Origin: Blasia pusilla | Lineage: Eukaryota; Marchantiophyta; Marchantiopsida; Blasiales | Assembly (NCBI GenBank): GCA_050084515.1 | Contig: CM114274.1 | Span: 30,070,001 to 30,134,000, forward strand | DNA length: 64,000 nucleotides | Direction of reading: 5' to 3' | In this document: positions 30,546 to 43,889 of the stretch, one piece after another | Layout: each line of letters starts with the position of its first letter | Position numbering within the stretch: the first letter of the stretch is position 1 | Translations under genes and position numbers: made by a program | The notes under the pieces: model-generated | Told to the model about the DNA's origin: nothing | The model's input: only the letters and a program-made list of their open reading frames with translations | Databases searched by the model: none

Positions 30546-33479
30546 TACGACAACTAACTATGTAACCGCTCTTGCCATTTATGGAGGGGTTTAATTGCAC
30601 ATTTTGGGGTGTTTTTGCCATCTTTAGGGTTTTGACTTGGAGATACCTTATGGACCTCCTCTATGTACTTCTCGAATGTCATATGTTTGCCCATATATGT
30701 AATTATGCTAGTAAAACATGAGGCTTAGTAAAACATTCATGAGTACTTGGATATATAAGCCAACATAACTTGGGTTCTTTTGGATTCTTAAAGGTTGAAA
30801 GATCTTTCATGTTCAAGAAATCTGGGCCAGCTTAAATAAAAACCATGCCCCTACGATGTAAACATCTATCTACACTTTGTTGCATGCTATACAAGCATGC
30901 AAAGTTTATTTCAACCAAAAAGCAGTAGCTAACCGAAGAACACTTTTTATTGAGGAACCAATACCCATTTACAACCACCCTCTTGTGACATTGAATGATT
31001 CCATTCCTACAAAGTAATGAGGACACCCATGTGCATTGCACTCCTCTTTTTGCAGTATCGGATCATTATGTGGACAACAATAATCCAGACGAGAAAAGTC
31101 CAATTAGAAAAATGCCCTAGTTATGAAGTAAGGTGGGGGAAGAGGACTCTTTCCCCACTACCTCTTTTGGATGCACGGTAGTGTTGAAACACTACAAGAT
31201 CTGAAGCTACAAGGAACCTAACTCGGGTTAATGTAGAGCTTGCTATACATGGCATTCTGTGTTCCACGGGCTGCAGTGGGTTACATTTGCGGAAGACAGT
31301 CAAGTGTCGGTCGCGGGACACCCCACATTGATTATTTATAAATAGTGTGATCAAAGTAGCAGAGATGCCTCCGGGATACGATCAAGTAAATAAATAACCC
31401 CTAAAATGCGGGTCAGATTACCAAAAATACCGTTTTAGTCCTTAAACCGCCGGCTAATACCCGTTAAGAAAACAAAACTCCCAGGACCTCGGCATCGAAC
31501 TTCACCGCGCGAAGGACCGAAACCTACGGAGTACGGACCTGCCCTCCGGTGGGCGCCAGGTACCCTCGGTCGCCCTGTAACTGTGGGTAACTGCCCTCGA
31601 GGCTGGCGGCTAGCTCCAGTGCAACTAACGGCTTTGCCCGATAAGGAGTCCCACAAGGAGAGGCAGTTCGTCCTTCATGAAGATACTCGCAGCTAACTAC
31701 TGCCGTGATTACTTCTCACAGTACAGTATCGGGAATCTGCCCGACCGTGCCTCCGCCTCGTACCGCCGGAGTTACAGTAGTAACTGTAGAGTTCATTCTA
31801 TCCGTCGTCCTCATTCCTCATTCCTCAATACAAGGGGAAGAAGAAAAGAAATGATTGCTCCTCATCCGATGGCAGGTCGGATTCGTATCATCGTTGCGTT
31901 ACTTTGTTGTGCAACACGCTGGAAGTGCACATCAGAGTACACTTTCTGCTTGTCGTGGGGAACTTTGACGAATCCTTTTTGGTGACATGGACTATTTGTA
32001 CGCTCGGACACCGTGGAAGGCGTCGTGGGAGTTTGGGAAGCAAACAAGGGGTGTTTCCAATGATTGGTGTTCCCCTTTGTACCATCCATGAAAAGTCCGG
32101 GCCAATATTAAAATCATACAAAGAGCGAAGAAATTCACTCATGGATTACGAGTCCGGGGTTGAGAGTATTGCTAGCCGGTTAAGATTGATTTTAAAGTTG
32201 CATACGAAAACTGGTATGACTCTTTAAGTTTAGGGATTAGACTAAACTAATCCTAAACTTAATGATTAGGGATTAGAGTAGGTCCTTTGTATTTCGTATC
32301 TCTAAGCCAAAATTACCGGCGATGGACCAGGTCCCGAAAAAAACTCCCCGAACCCCGGATGAACATATTATGGAAATTAAACTGTAACATTTGTCACACG
32401 AGTAGAGAAGGACAAAGTGACGTTTGTTTGCTAAACTACTGTCAAAACCCCTTGTCATGATTTTTAATCATGGAAAACAAAAGTCACTGCAACACTTGTT
32501 AATCTAATTTCTCCAAAGGCATTTATCCATCTTGTTTTCCATTTTAAATCTATAGTAGTTAGCATGTCCTTGCAAGACAGGAAGACGAAAGTTTTTGAAA
32601 AGAAATGAGAAAGAGTCTTTCACTCGCTAGTAGTTCCCAAATCCGTTACTTCTTCTGTCTTTTTAGGGAGTAATAACATCTCATTCCCTTGAATAACCCC
32701 ACTCCACAACAAATAAAGGTGGTGTATTAGTTGAATAAAGGTTCTAATAATACCCCACTCCATAAAGTTTGAAATAACACTTCATTCCTGAACAAAGGTT
32801 AAAATAACACCTCACTATAAAATTAAAATAATTTCTCACTCATTCTTAAAAATAACGTTCATTCTTCATTACTTAAAACACTTCCGTCTCCGAAAATTCA
32901 AATTCATTTTCCATCTCCAAAGAGGTCAATCATGAATTAAGGGACAAAATATTACATTCCTTATTTTTTAATCTTATTGTCTCACTATTTTGTCTTACCA
33001 TGCATATTGGGTTGACAATAATAATATAAAGAATATAATAACCTCAAAGTGGATTGAAGATAGGATGGAATGAACTTGGACGAATAAATTTAGGTAAGAT
33101 ATATAATATATGGAGGATACCAAATTCTATCTTGTATGTAAAATTAACGCATATTTTCAAAATTATGGAGATAGGTGGCAAGAAGAGAGAACCTTGTTGT
33201 AAGTATATGCATGTCCCCATTGGGGGGTAATCCTCCCATAATAATATAGATTCAACCACGAAGCATAAGGGTCCCCAAGGAGATGTTGTTTTGACACGTG
33301 GTGGAATGTGGGGTCAAACCTCCACAAGCTCAAATTTGGGTGGGGAATAAAGATGGGAGGTGGAAGTGATCGTTGTAAACTAGGGTATGGAAAGTTTTTT
33401 AGGGTTTAGGAACTAGATTCATTATGTTGTTTAGGAATTGGAAGTTGGAACGGCCTTTCACATGGTTGCACACAAACAG
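30546..33479. other. Intergenic stretch, no gene recognised
   Basis: Short frames only, none recognisable. An imperfect hairpin built on AAGTTTAGGGATTAG and CTAATCCTAAACTT lies near 32226-32262. Around 32690-32880 there are loose repeats of AATAACACCTCATTCC-type sequence. I see no RNA gene. Confidence 0.5.
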
Positions 33480-33700
33480 ACAAGTTTATCCCTTAGAAGG
33501 ATATGGGTGGACAAGTCTGGACATAGTCACGGACATGGATGGAAAGAGGTGGGAGGTAGGGTGGGAATAGGCGGACATGGCAATAAGGGGGGAAGGAGTA
33601 GAGGTGGGGGGGACGAGAAAGGGAGGAGGTAACTTCAGGTAAGGCCCACATCGACGAGTTCTTCCATTGGACAAACATGGATTTTGTCCACATGCAAACT
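33480..33700 (+). mobile_element. Non-autonomous repeat M, copy 1
   Basis: A purine-rich strand with GGGGGGACGAGAAAGGGAGG lies between GGACAAGTCTGGACATAGTC at the left and GGATTTTGTCCACATGCAAAC at the right. The same layout occurs inverted at 44569-44870 and in plus sense at 47370-47665. It is non-coding, about 220-300 bp and MITE-like. Terminal inverted repeats (GTGGACAAA type) are degenerate. Confidence 0.6.
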
Positions 33701-36700
33701 TAGGCTTTCAAACATTTTATTGAAAGAAATGCCCCATTCTCGGGAAAGTTTTTCGACCTTTTAAAAATGAAAAAAAAATTTATAACCAACTACAATTACT
33801 TGTAATCTTGGATTTCCTTGAACATTGTTGTGAACTTGACCTTTTATGGCTTATATATTCCACATCTTGGCCCATCATTGAATGTCAATTTTACATGAAT
33901 TAATATTAGACCCTCAACATTCTTTTCTGTTCATGTACACTATTAGTTCATCTATGTTTAAGGATACTCTGTAATGAAACTATGTTTTCAAGGTTATTTT
34001 TCTTCTGAAACATGTGGAAAATTAGAAAAATGGAATCCCTTTTTATCTAAAACTAGACGGTGCATGTGCTCAACACGGTGAAAGATTAGCCCAAGAAGAC
34101 AAAAGCTCGGGTGTTTCAAATACTTTTACATACTTCGGTTTACAAGGAAAGAACGACACATATCAATTAATTACAGGGCGAAAGGGACATGTGTCACCGG
34201 GAGGGATGGCACCTGCTATAAGATTGAAGCCAATGATTTTGACATCTATATTCTAATACCAACTACCCTTCCATCGACTAGAACTTGAGGGCTAGACACC
34301 TATCCTTTCGGGCAAACTCCTACCGTTATACCTTCCTCGCATCTAATTGGTTAATACCATCTACCTTTTCAGAGAAAGGGGTGCAGGGATTACATTAACC
34401 CACGCCGACTAAGAGGTAGTACGACTAAGAGTTATGGATTAATGGATGTTCTCTATGGTGATTACTTCCCTTCTATATAAAAGTATGGAAATTAAGGAAG
34501 TGCCCACCAACGATTTCCAAAAGATTCTTCGCAACTTAGTTCTCTTCCTCCGTTTGAAAAATGATTACTACCGGTTTGATAATGGTTCAGCTCCATTTCT
34601 AAAAAGCAACGACGAGATTAGTGGGCTACCGTAACTGCTCCACTCTACACTTTCTGTTTGTCTTGGCGATGCACCATTTGCACACGGATGTTGCAATGGC
34701 TGGCCAATCCATCAGGGAGAATGGGCGAAAGCGTTGACACACATGGCGCGGCAACACGACGAAACTCCGGTCAGGGTGGATAAGAGCGTAAGTCATGCAC
34801 TCGGCTTTCGTACTATTGTGAAAGTTGTCCACACAACAAGAACGATGTTTTGCACCTATCCATTCAGACCGCACCAAACAGGTGACGGGATTTTCCTTTT
34901 CTCTGGCTCCTTCCGCCCATCTGAAAGTGCCCCGGGACGCATGTACGCAGAGGACACGCCGTGCCCCCCACCTCTCGTAACCGCCCCCTCCCGTTTTGCA
35001 TGGACAGGCAGCATGCTCCCCAAAGGGTCCCCCCTGCAGTTTTCCGAATTTGTACCGTTGCATAGAAGTAGACTTAGTAGAGTCTCCGCTCCACCCTAAT
35101 AATGAAAGGAAGCACAAATATTCGATGCGACTGTACTAACCATTCCTTCGGTAAAGTACACAGACCGGCGTGGCGAAGAAGTCGGAAGAACGGTAGGGGC
35201 GCGCATTACGGAGGAAGGGAAGAAGACTCGTGATACGAGATGACAGTAAAGGCGCACTTAACACCTGTCGGGTCTTCGGCTTCACCAAGGAGTATCCAAC
35301 GGATCGGTGCATGACGTTAGCGTCAATGGCGTGTCGCGCATCCGGACCGTCTGTCAAGAATCCGACGGTGCCCTACTTGGGGCGTACGAGCTCCCGCGCC
35401 CCAGGCTCTTTCTGGCGCGCTCGGCGGTGGAGCTCCGGGGCGCGCGCCCGCGCGTCGCTGCGCTGCTGTCCGACACCGAACTATTCGATTCTGCGTGGAG
35501 ATTAGGACTCCCCCGCCGTATGGTTAAGTTTAGGATACAGTACATTACGAAGATCCGTGGATGCGTACGCTGCATCGGTTTGTTTTGTTTCTTCGAACTC
35601 TAGCGGACCCCGATGGAGCCGGAGGAGGAGGTACGGAACCGTAGCGTGTAGCGTAAACGCCTGCAGTGCAGTGGCGGGCGATTGGACGGGTGACCAGGAG
35701 ATGTGCGGAGAATGACTGTTTGTTGTTGTTGTGGGTGGTGGAGGCCAGAGCCAGTCCGTGCTTGTCTCTTGTCGACGGAGCCTGTCGGTCGGATTGTCTG
35801 GCCGACGGCAAGGTTCGTAGGTGTCGCCGATTGATCGTTCTGTCTGCGTAAATATCCGACTTTAAGAGGAGAGGATAGATTCATAAACGTGGATTGCGTT
35901 GCTAAAGTCTGTTTTCGTTTCTCCCGCCTACACTACTATTATTATATTTATATTCCGTATTATTCAGTACTGTCTGTTCGTTTGCTGGCGTTTGGAAGAT
36001 AGTTGCGTGTTCGGAACTTTGTTGCCCGCGCAGGACAGTGGCATGCGCGCACTCAAGCCCTGATGCCCCCCATGTTCGCAACTGCGGTGAGCTAGGCGCG
36101 AGTATTATCGGGCGTCTGGTACTGCATTCTGCACCAATCGGCAGCGCGCGTAAAAATGGTTGGGGGAGGAGGAAGGCGAGGAAGCGAAGTGACGAATAAA
36201 AGTGATTGATCGTGACGAAATGCGTTTGGAGCTGTCGCGGTCTCCGTGTGTAACCCGATGGTCTTGGTCGGGAGGAAATGTGGTGGAGCTCCATTCTGAA
36301 GAAGTGATTGGAGTGCCTGGCGAAACCCGCTCTATCGCACAAATATTTTCGCCATTTCTGCATGCTTGCCGGACGAGTTAAATGTTCCAACGTGGAGTCA
36401 GCCTATGTGTACTCTGTAAGGAAGACAGGGTGCGTGCGATGTGTGTGAAAATATGGACCGAAGTCAGGAATGCCGTTGCATACTAGCTCAAGCTGAAAAC
36501 TTCAATTCGTTTTCCATATCGGAGAGATCCGACCACTTAAAGCGGTGCAGGCGAAGCTGGCTTCGAAGTGATCTTGATTCTTCTTCGATTTGAGACCAAG
36601 TGAAATCCTTCTGTAATACAGAGGACTCCGCTTAGCATTGCTGACGAAGCCGCAAGTTGTCACTTCGAAATCTACGAGGTACGATCTCATAGCTTACCTT

Positions 36701-37233
36701 GCAGCTAAGATGCGAATGCGAATGCGAAGGCTACCAAGCGGTTCAACGCAGTTAATAAGGCCAGAAACACTCGGATGCTGTAGAACCGCAGCGATACGCC
36801 GTACGGGTCCTCGAGCAAACATCTACCCGAGATATGCTGAATTACTGGAACTGTATGCTCACCTAAACGAATGGCAGAGGCCAGCTCTGGAGAGAACGAA
36901 ATCAGCAACCCAAACGCTGAAAGTGTGACAGAGCTGATTATCTCAGCAATGAATCCTGAATCTCTGATCTGCTAGGTTGACCGAGTGATGCCGGAGCCAC
37001 TAAAGTATCTGACATCCATGTTCGCAGGCGCGGTTTTGCATTTCATTTGAATGAGTTAGTTAATTGTCAAATGGTGTTTTCTAAGATTTGGTTGGAACTG
37101 CGGCGCCCGTCTGGTCACTCTGGATACATGCTAGAAATCGAATTGTTTCTTAGAGGCAGAGAACCGCAGAATCGGTGACATCTCCTTCCGGTTGGGTATC
37201 TGCATCAGGTTTTGGCCTCTCACTAGCCGCCTG
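33701..37233. other. Intergenic and kinase-upstream region, no exon assigned
   Basis: Contains a GC-rich block at 34900-36400 with open frames on both strands that mirror each other, as expected from composition. I searched for the cysteine-rich ectodomain usually encoded ahead of this kinase type and could not identify it. A promoter for the kinase gene probably lies here, but no core element is certain. Confidence 0.4.
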
Positions 37234-37256
37234 CAGAGGCCTGCAGTCTCCAAGTG

Positions 37257-40200
37257 ATGGAAGATTCAACAACAACTGTCGTGCTCGGCGTGGGAATCGG
37301 GATCACAGTCTGTGCCGTTGCGCTCCTGCTGGTGCTTTTGTATCTCATACAAAGAACAAGAAAACAACTGTTCATGCCTAGCAGCACGGATGCGCTACCG
37401 CAGTGGAACAAAGGCCCTGCTAGTTTCAGCACGCATGGTCAAATTCGCACTTGGAGGAATGGTACATTCTTCATCCTTTTGAGCTCGAGTCAAGTATGGG
37501 CGTAGGATGCTGGTTCGTATCTAGAGGATGGAAATCTTGATGCCCTCCATCGTGCAGTCGTGTCTCTGCCCCAAATACGACAAGTTCCGTCTATGATTAA
37601 ATCCGTTGTGCGTTAGGAGACATGCATATCTTGTCGAGGCTATCAAGTGTGCGTACTAGGAGTTTATGATCGGAAATATCGAATGGAGGAGTCTGACCAG
37701 CACTCTTACAGTCACGCCAACGTTTTTAGAGCTAACCGTATGTTTTCAGTCTCACTCGCGGACTCATTATCTCTATTCAGACGTTTCAAACTCCGTGAGG
37801 TTGTCACAGCCACGAATGATTTTCAGAGCTAACCGAATGTTTTCATTCTCAATCGCAGATTCATCACCTCTATTCAGACGTTTCAAGCTCCGGGAGGTTG
37901 TCAGAGCCACGAATGATTTCAGCACAATTATAGGGAGGGGGGGATTTGGCACAATATATAAAGCCCGGTTCAAAGACGGTCTGGTGGCTGCGGTGAAGAG
38001 AATGAACAAAGGCTCATATCAAGCCGAGCACGACTTCGCAAGAGAGATGGAATTGCTTGGGCGTTTACATCATCGGCACCTCGTTTCGTTGAGAGGATTC
38101 TGCGCGGAGAAACACGAGAGGTGTGAATATCCATCGCTTCGGTCCTACCGTTCTTATTTCTTCAATTTCTCTGTTCGTCCGTCATTGACGTCTCCATTCG
38201 TCATCGTAGAAGAGGAAAACATTTGGCCTTAATGACTCTTCAGGCCAATTTGTCTCGATGCCCAGCCCGAAGGTTCCTCTTATGTTCTAGTTGTGAGAAT
38301 GTTTTGTAATGTTGAACTGACTGTTGAGGTTTGTCACTATTTGTCAGAGTCCTCGTGTACGATTATATGGAGAACGGAAGCCTGAAGGAGCATCTGCATG
38401 GTACGTTGAATCACATCTATCGATTGCCATAGAATCTGTTTTGTAGGGTAGCAGCAGTTCGCTTTAGAACTTGTTGAAGGTCTGTACTAGGCTTTATATG
38501 ATGATGAATAGCTAGAACCAATCAACTTGTAATTCTACATCACACTCTCATGTTTCCACCGGAATCTGGAAGAGAATGTAGGGCCTTCTTTGAGGATGAT
38601 TGGAATGCCAAGATGAGTCCTGGCATGGTTCATTGGACAGGTTTAGGGTCTTACGAAGTGTACACAAGCATCAGCTTCCGGTGTGATGAAATGGATAGTT
38701 GTTCCACTATGTCGGGTAATCTCACTCAAAGTAAGTATGAACCTTGTATTTGAACATCAAAGGCCTGAACGAGCTGATGATACTTAAAACTAACTTTGCA
38801 TCTTGCATATCCATATTTAAGTCTAGCTGATGCTTGTGTACACTCAAGCAGTAGTGGTTGAAGTTTCTTTTACTGGCTTTGAGCATAAACTTACAGTGCT
38901 CGGTAAGCGGCGTTGAATGTCTGATGTGTGGCTGTGGTTTCACAGTCAAAACCAAGTCTTCTTTGAACTGGCAAACAAGGATGCGGATATGCGCAGGAGT
39001 TGCTGCAGCTCTCGTACACACTCACCTCTCTTGTTGCCAGTATCCTGTGACTTTTGCAACTCCAAATCGTGATGAGATCAATCAGTTACCAACTTTCATG
39101 CCGTGCAACCTATCCATGAGTTTTGCTGCCCCTTTGCGATGAGAAGGTTGGGTTCATTCTGGATTATTCAGGGAAGTGGTGGATGGTGCAGGAATACTTG
39201 CACATGTACTGCGAACCACCTCTATGCCACAGAGATATTAAGTCTAGTAACATCTTACTGGACGAGAACTTTGTCGCCAAGGTACAAATTTAATATACAT
39301 CTTAATCACTGCGAAGATGATCATAGAACTACTGTACGACTGCAATGTGAGCGGGAGTAGTGTACAGTCGCTACTTATTCTCGGGATGCAACATTGTTCC
39401 ATAATTTACGAAGTTCAGATTTTGTTGTTTATGAAGTGAGCTTCATGTGCAGGTTGCTGATTTTGGCCTGGCTCACGCTGCGCCAAGCGGAAACTCCAAC
39501 GTCGAGGCCATGAGCACTGATGTTAGAGGCACACCAGGTGAAGGACAGTTCTTTTACTCCATGATTGGAATGGCTGTAGTTGCGTCCACTGTTTAAAACG
39601 AACAATGAAAGGAGTCTTAAAGGTAGAAATGTACCACAGAATGTCTTTGGGAGTATGTCTGGACTCATCTGATTCCCTTGCTCAAATTTCAGCTTAACGG
39701 ATAGACATCTTTGCACGTTGCACCCCTTGTTCGCTGTGTGCTTACTATGTCGTACTCACGGCGTTTCCAAACCAGCGGACTAGGCCCTCGTCGTCTGACT
39801 TATATCTCTGGGTTGCAGGTTACATGGACCCTGAGTATCTTGTCACTCACGAATTGACTGAAAAAAGTGATGTATACAGTTTTGGAGTATTGATTCTGGA
39901 GCTCATTACAGCTCGACGGGCAGTGCATGAGAAGAAAAACTTGGTGGAGTGGGCACAATACTACATGACTTCGGAATCCCGATTTCCCCAACTCGTGGAT
40001 CCCTTTTTAGAAAATAACTATGATGCAGATGAACTCCGACATCTTATCGGTCTTGTGAAAGTGTGCACACTCACGGATGGGAAGTCCAGGCCAACCATGC
40101 GGAATGTAGTGAGTGTGTTATATGACAAACTTGACTTGGATAGACCTGTTAGTGAGATGGGTATGACCACTTCAAATGTTGACATGAATTCAGGACGATC

Positions 40201-40300
40201 AGTCCGATCTAGCCCGCCTACTTCTCAAGTTGGAACCACTCGTAGTTATCAATTGAATGATACGCCTCCCTTATCCCCGTCCGTATCAGACACAAGCTAA
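37257..40300 (+). CDS. Receptor-like Ser/Thr kinase, At1g49730 type
   Basis: A membrane kinase. Exons: 37257-37437 (donor possibly 37461), 37859-38120, 38348-38400, 38946-39013, 39192-39281, 39453-39537, 39819-40300. All have GT-AG borders and compatible phases, giving 406 residues. Residues 6-31 form a transmembrane helix ([20 protein letters not shown]) followed by basic RTRK. The kinase shows GRGGFG loop, AAVKRM lysine, [12 protein letters not shown] catalytic loop (RD kinase), DFGLAH, and GTPGYMDPEY. A Ser/Thr-rich tail follows. Family members normally begin with a signal peptide and cysteine-rich ectodomain. None is seen upstream, so the start may lie in an earlier exon (possible acceptor near 37233) or the ectodomain is lost. 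A 97-bp duplication affects the acceptor of exon 2. Confidence 0.85.
37730..37923 (+). repeat. 97-bp tandem duplication across a kinase splice acceptor
   Basis: 37730-37826 and 37827-37923 are diverged copies covering intron end and exon start. Both encode [17 protein letters not shown]-like sequence. The second copy has TTCTCAATCGCAG before ATTCATC, giving an acceptor at 37857-37858 in the right phase. In the first copy the AG is GG (CTCGCGGAC). Using the first copy would shift the frame and stop after ATNDFQS. Confidence 0.85.
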
Positions 40301-43300
40301 TTGTCCAACGTTCACTGCTGGATCTTTCTGGTCTGTGTGTATCTCACGCGCATTCCAGTAGTGTGTTGGTGGACGCCTGATCACGTAAAATTATTTCAGA
40401 AGATTGATAATAGTATTTAGTCGAACTTTGTCAGGAATGCGCTATTAGGTCCGTTGATTTTCACTTCATCCGGCGGGTCGTCCTTGGAGACTAAACACCA
40501 GATGACCTCAAGCCTTCAGCCTTGACGGATTCTGCATGCGAACCAGCAGATAGCGGATTCTGGTTCAGTTTAAGCAGATGCGTCACCGGGTCATTCCAAC
40601 ACTTCTTTGAAGTCGAATCATGGAGCTTCAGGAGCCCAGCCATGATATTGCTTGGCCTCCTAGAATAGAGTCAGGCAGCATCTTTCGTCGAGTTGATTGG
40701 TAGATTTTTTACTCTGGTGGGTTGCCCCCTTAATGAGAAAGTGATCCCAACACTAAATTTGGCGTGGTGTAAGTCCCTCCTTTAGTCGAATTAGTGTACG
40801 CGGAGAGTGCTTTAAAGATGGCATCTTCTCTCGGTGAGCTTGATCAAGCGATTTCTGTAACTTCAACATTGAACCTATATTCTGAAATAAAATTGTGGAC
40901 GTACGTTAGATGGGGATTCGTGGCCATCACCATCCACTGCCCCACTTAGGGAACCACGTGAGTGAAATTGGACCATTTGAATCCGTGAATCATGAGAATC
41001 TTCGTAGCCATCCCGCGCTGACGCTGGGTCGCACTCTCATCGAGAATCGTCGCTTTCGCGCATGGAGGGTATTCATTGAATGAAGTACTCCATCGATAAA
41101 GTAGATGGAATCCGAGTTGTACAGAGGGTCTGAACGTGACTTCTTCATATTTACCGACGCGAAAGGGCGGTGGACACGTCCTTTCTTGCAGTATCAAACT
41201 GGGGCTTTGACGCGTGGCCATGCTAAAACTGTCACTCCAATTCCTGAAAAGCCAGTTGGCAGCCATCTCAATGGAGTCGCTGAGCTACCCGGGGGAAGAT
41301 TGATATCGGCCGACATGAGCCCTCTCCTTCCTGTCCACCGACTGTCATCTTCTGAAGTTTTGAGACCAGCCTTGGTGTTGCGCGGACGTTTAGGTTATTA
41401 AAATTGGTCTCTGTCAGTCCGGGCGAATGTCGACATCCAGCAGAAACGAAGATATGCTGCGGAGGCAGGATAAGTATACTTTCTGGCCCAAACTAGTAAT
41501 TTCCGTAGATGTACTTACATAATTCGATTTTGTTGGATGACTGGTACGGATTCACGGAGAGTGTAGGCCTCGGGGAAGATGAGAGTGCGTTCGGACCTCC
41601 AGCTACTGTGGCGGGGACCGCGCTGGAGCAAAGTACGTAGGCAGGCGGATGTCGGTAAAATCGAACGTCTACCATATTCCGTACTTTTCAGTGTCGTAAC
41701 CATTCATCTCATCCACCCGTTCGTGTTCAAATAAGGGTTCCATCCGTCAGCGAAAATTTTCGTCTAAATCGATTTAGGGTTGTGAAACATTTCATAGTAT
41801 TCCTTTGATGACAAATATATTTTATAAAATTATTACCTTTAATCCCTCATTAATTTTTCTAGTGTCTATTTATTTTTTCATTCCATGCTTTTAATGGTTT
41901 GCATTTTTATTTTCTTAAAAGATTCTCCTATTCATTTTTTAGAACTAGAATTTAAAAAATTGGAATCAAAGATGAGGAGAGGGAAGAGGAGAATTATGAA
42001 ACAATTTCTTTTCCCAAAATGAGTTATTTTAATTTATAATGGAGAAGATGAAGGTTGGAAAAGGAGAGGGGTCTCCCTTTCCTTGTACAACCTTCATCTT
42101 CTCTTCATCTTCACCTTTCCTTCATCTTCTCCATTATAACTCTAAACCTTCTTTTTCCCCTCAAATCGAGAAAAGGAAAGGACAAATCTTTTTCAAAAGC
42201 AAAGTTCAATCTATACTATTATTAGCAAGAGCCCTCTTACGGAGCAAACACTCCACCAATTGACACTTGTCGTCTGGTCTCAGCCCAGCTTTGACACATG
42301 TCCCCTTCCACACATGCGTCCAAGCTACCGTTTAGGGTTAATGACAATTATTGTACATCCGCCCAGATGTATGTTTCTTGCATTTCAAATTCAAATTGAA
42401 TCTTCATTATCTTGACACTTGGAGGATGAAGGGATCTCACCTATCGGGCTTCCCATGGCCTCTTTTTGTTGCGCCGCCTTAGGGTTTTTGAGCAGGAGAG
42501 CCACTTAGGAGGGGTGTACACACAAATTCTTTTTCACCTTATTCGACTCGACTTTTTTTTCAAGGGTCCAAGTTTCGAGACAACTTATTCTTACAGAGGC
42601 CTTACAACCCCGGTGAGCCTTGGATTTCCTTTATTACATGCAACTTCTTTTGAGATATTTGCATAAGTACTTCATAGTAGTCCATGTAGTTGTGTTTTAT
42701 TGCACTCGAGCATTTGTAGCTATAGAATTGCTCCATCTATATTACAAGAGTTCAATAGAGGAGCTTTGTCATCTAGGGTTTGTATATCTTCATCATTCTA
42801 AAATGTAAGCTTTTCTAGCTACTGAACTCTATTGCATTGTCCAAATTGGTTTCAGTTGATATACTCCAAGCTCTTTATCAAGGTAGGTTCCATGGTAGGT
42901 TCCAAGCTTCTCCTCTCTTGTACATTTGTTGCTTCTTGCATATCCTCTGTCACTCTAATCATGCCTGTTGGTGCTCCTCTATTGCTGCATGGCAAACTAC
43001 TCATTCATTGCTACTACTCTTGCACACACTTTTTGAAGAAAAAGTTACCGTCTACAGGTTTGGAAGGTGAGAAAAATTACATTGAGAAGGATAGAAATGA
43101 AATCAACTCAGGGAAGGGGAAAAAAGCGACAAACCTCGAGTCTTCCAAATCTTCTGAGAATAAACTACGGAGTAAAATCACCTGATACGTCACCTTACAA
43201 CCCTAATTTTCTGGCCATCTTGCAAGACAAGGTGGTGCTATTTCTTTTGGTCCCGAACTCCAGAGAGAAAGCCACTCGAGAATCAAAGCACAAAGAGATT

Positions 43301-43889
43301 CCAATTTGGGGAACGAAGCTAAGTTATTCTTTTGAGAGTCCCTTCAAAGATGCCTCGAGGGATTCACAACCTGAAATAGACCCTTACATGGGGTATGTCA
43401 ACTATACTCCACTTGAAGCTCCAATATCAGATCCTTGGTATTTCCCAAGGCATGTTCAATCACCACTCATAGAAGAATGTAAGCAACAAAAATTTCTCCA
43501 ACATATAGAGGAAGAAGGGCCGAATCAGAAAGTCTACCTAAGGGCAAATCCAAAATTTCCCAAAGGCTTCAAAGTCTTACAAAAGAGATCTCTTCATAAA
43601 AAAATGATGTGACGACCCCAATCAATTCAAAAAGTGAAACAAAAGGTACGGTCAAAAGGTGCAGCGACATCTTTGGCCTATCTTTAGAGTCTTTCTTAGA
43701 CGTCTTCTCGCTGCATGTTAGTAAACATCCAAGTCGTGGTGTATTGTGAAGCTCCATTGCGAGAGCATTAATAGAAAAATAAATGATATTTTAGGATTGC
43801 GTATTTGGACCTATCACAAGCCCTAGGGGTTTTTCAGATATGCATCAATCTAACAGGGATAAGACTCTAAACCTTATCTCCATTCTAAA
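40301..43889. other. Intergenic stretch with a small foldback
   Basis: No gene is recognised. TATAATGGAGAAGATGAAGG (about 42034) is the exact reverse complement of CCTTCATCTTCTCCATTATA (about 42118), a foldback of roughly 105 bp. Two overlapping frames at 42832-43185 and 43067-43612 (117 and 181 codons) have no motif I know and may be chance. Confidence 0.5.

Noticed and set aside
35902-36390. 162-codon minus-strand open frame upstream of the kinase
   Set aside because: No recognisable domain. Overlapping frames occur on the other strand in the same GC-rich block, as expected by composition.
38550-38753. 67-codon frame inside the kinase gene
   Set aside because: It lies within the intron between exons 38348-38400 and 38946-39013 and has no kinase similarity.
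42832-43612. Overlapping plus-strand frames of 117 and 181 codons
   Set aside because: No family resemblance and no supporting context. It could be part of an old transposon or a lineage-specific gene, but the sequence alone does not support a call.
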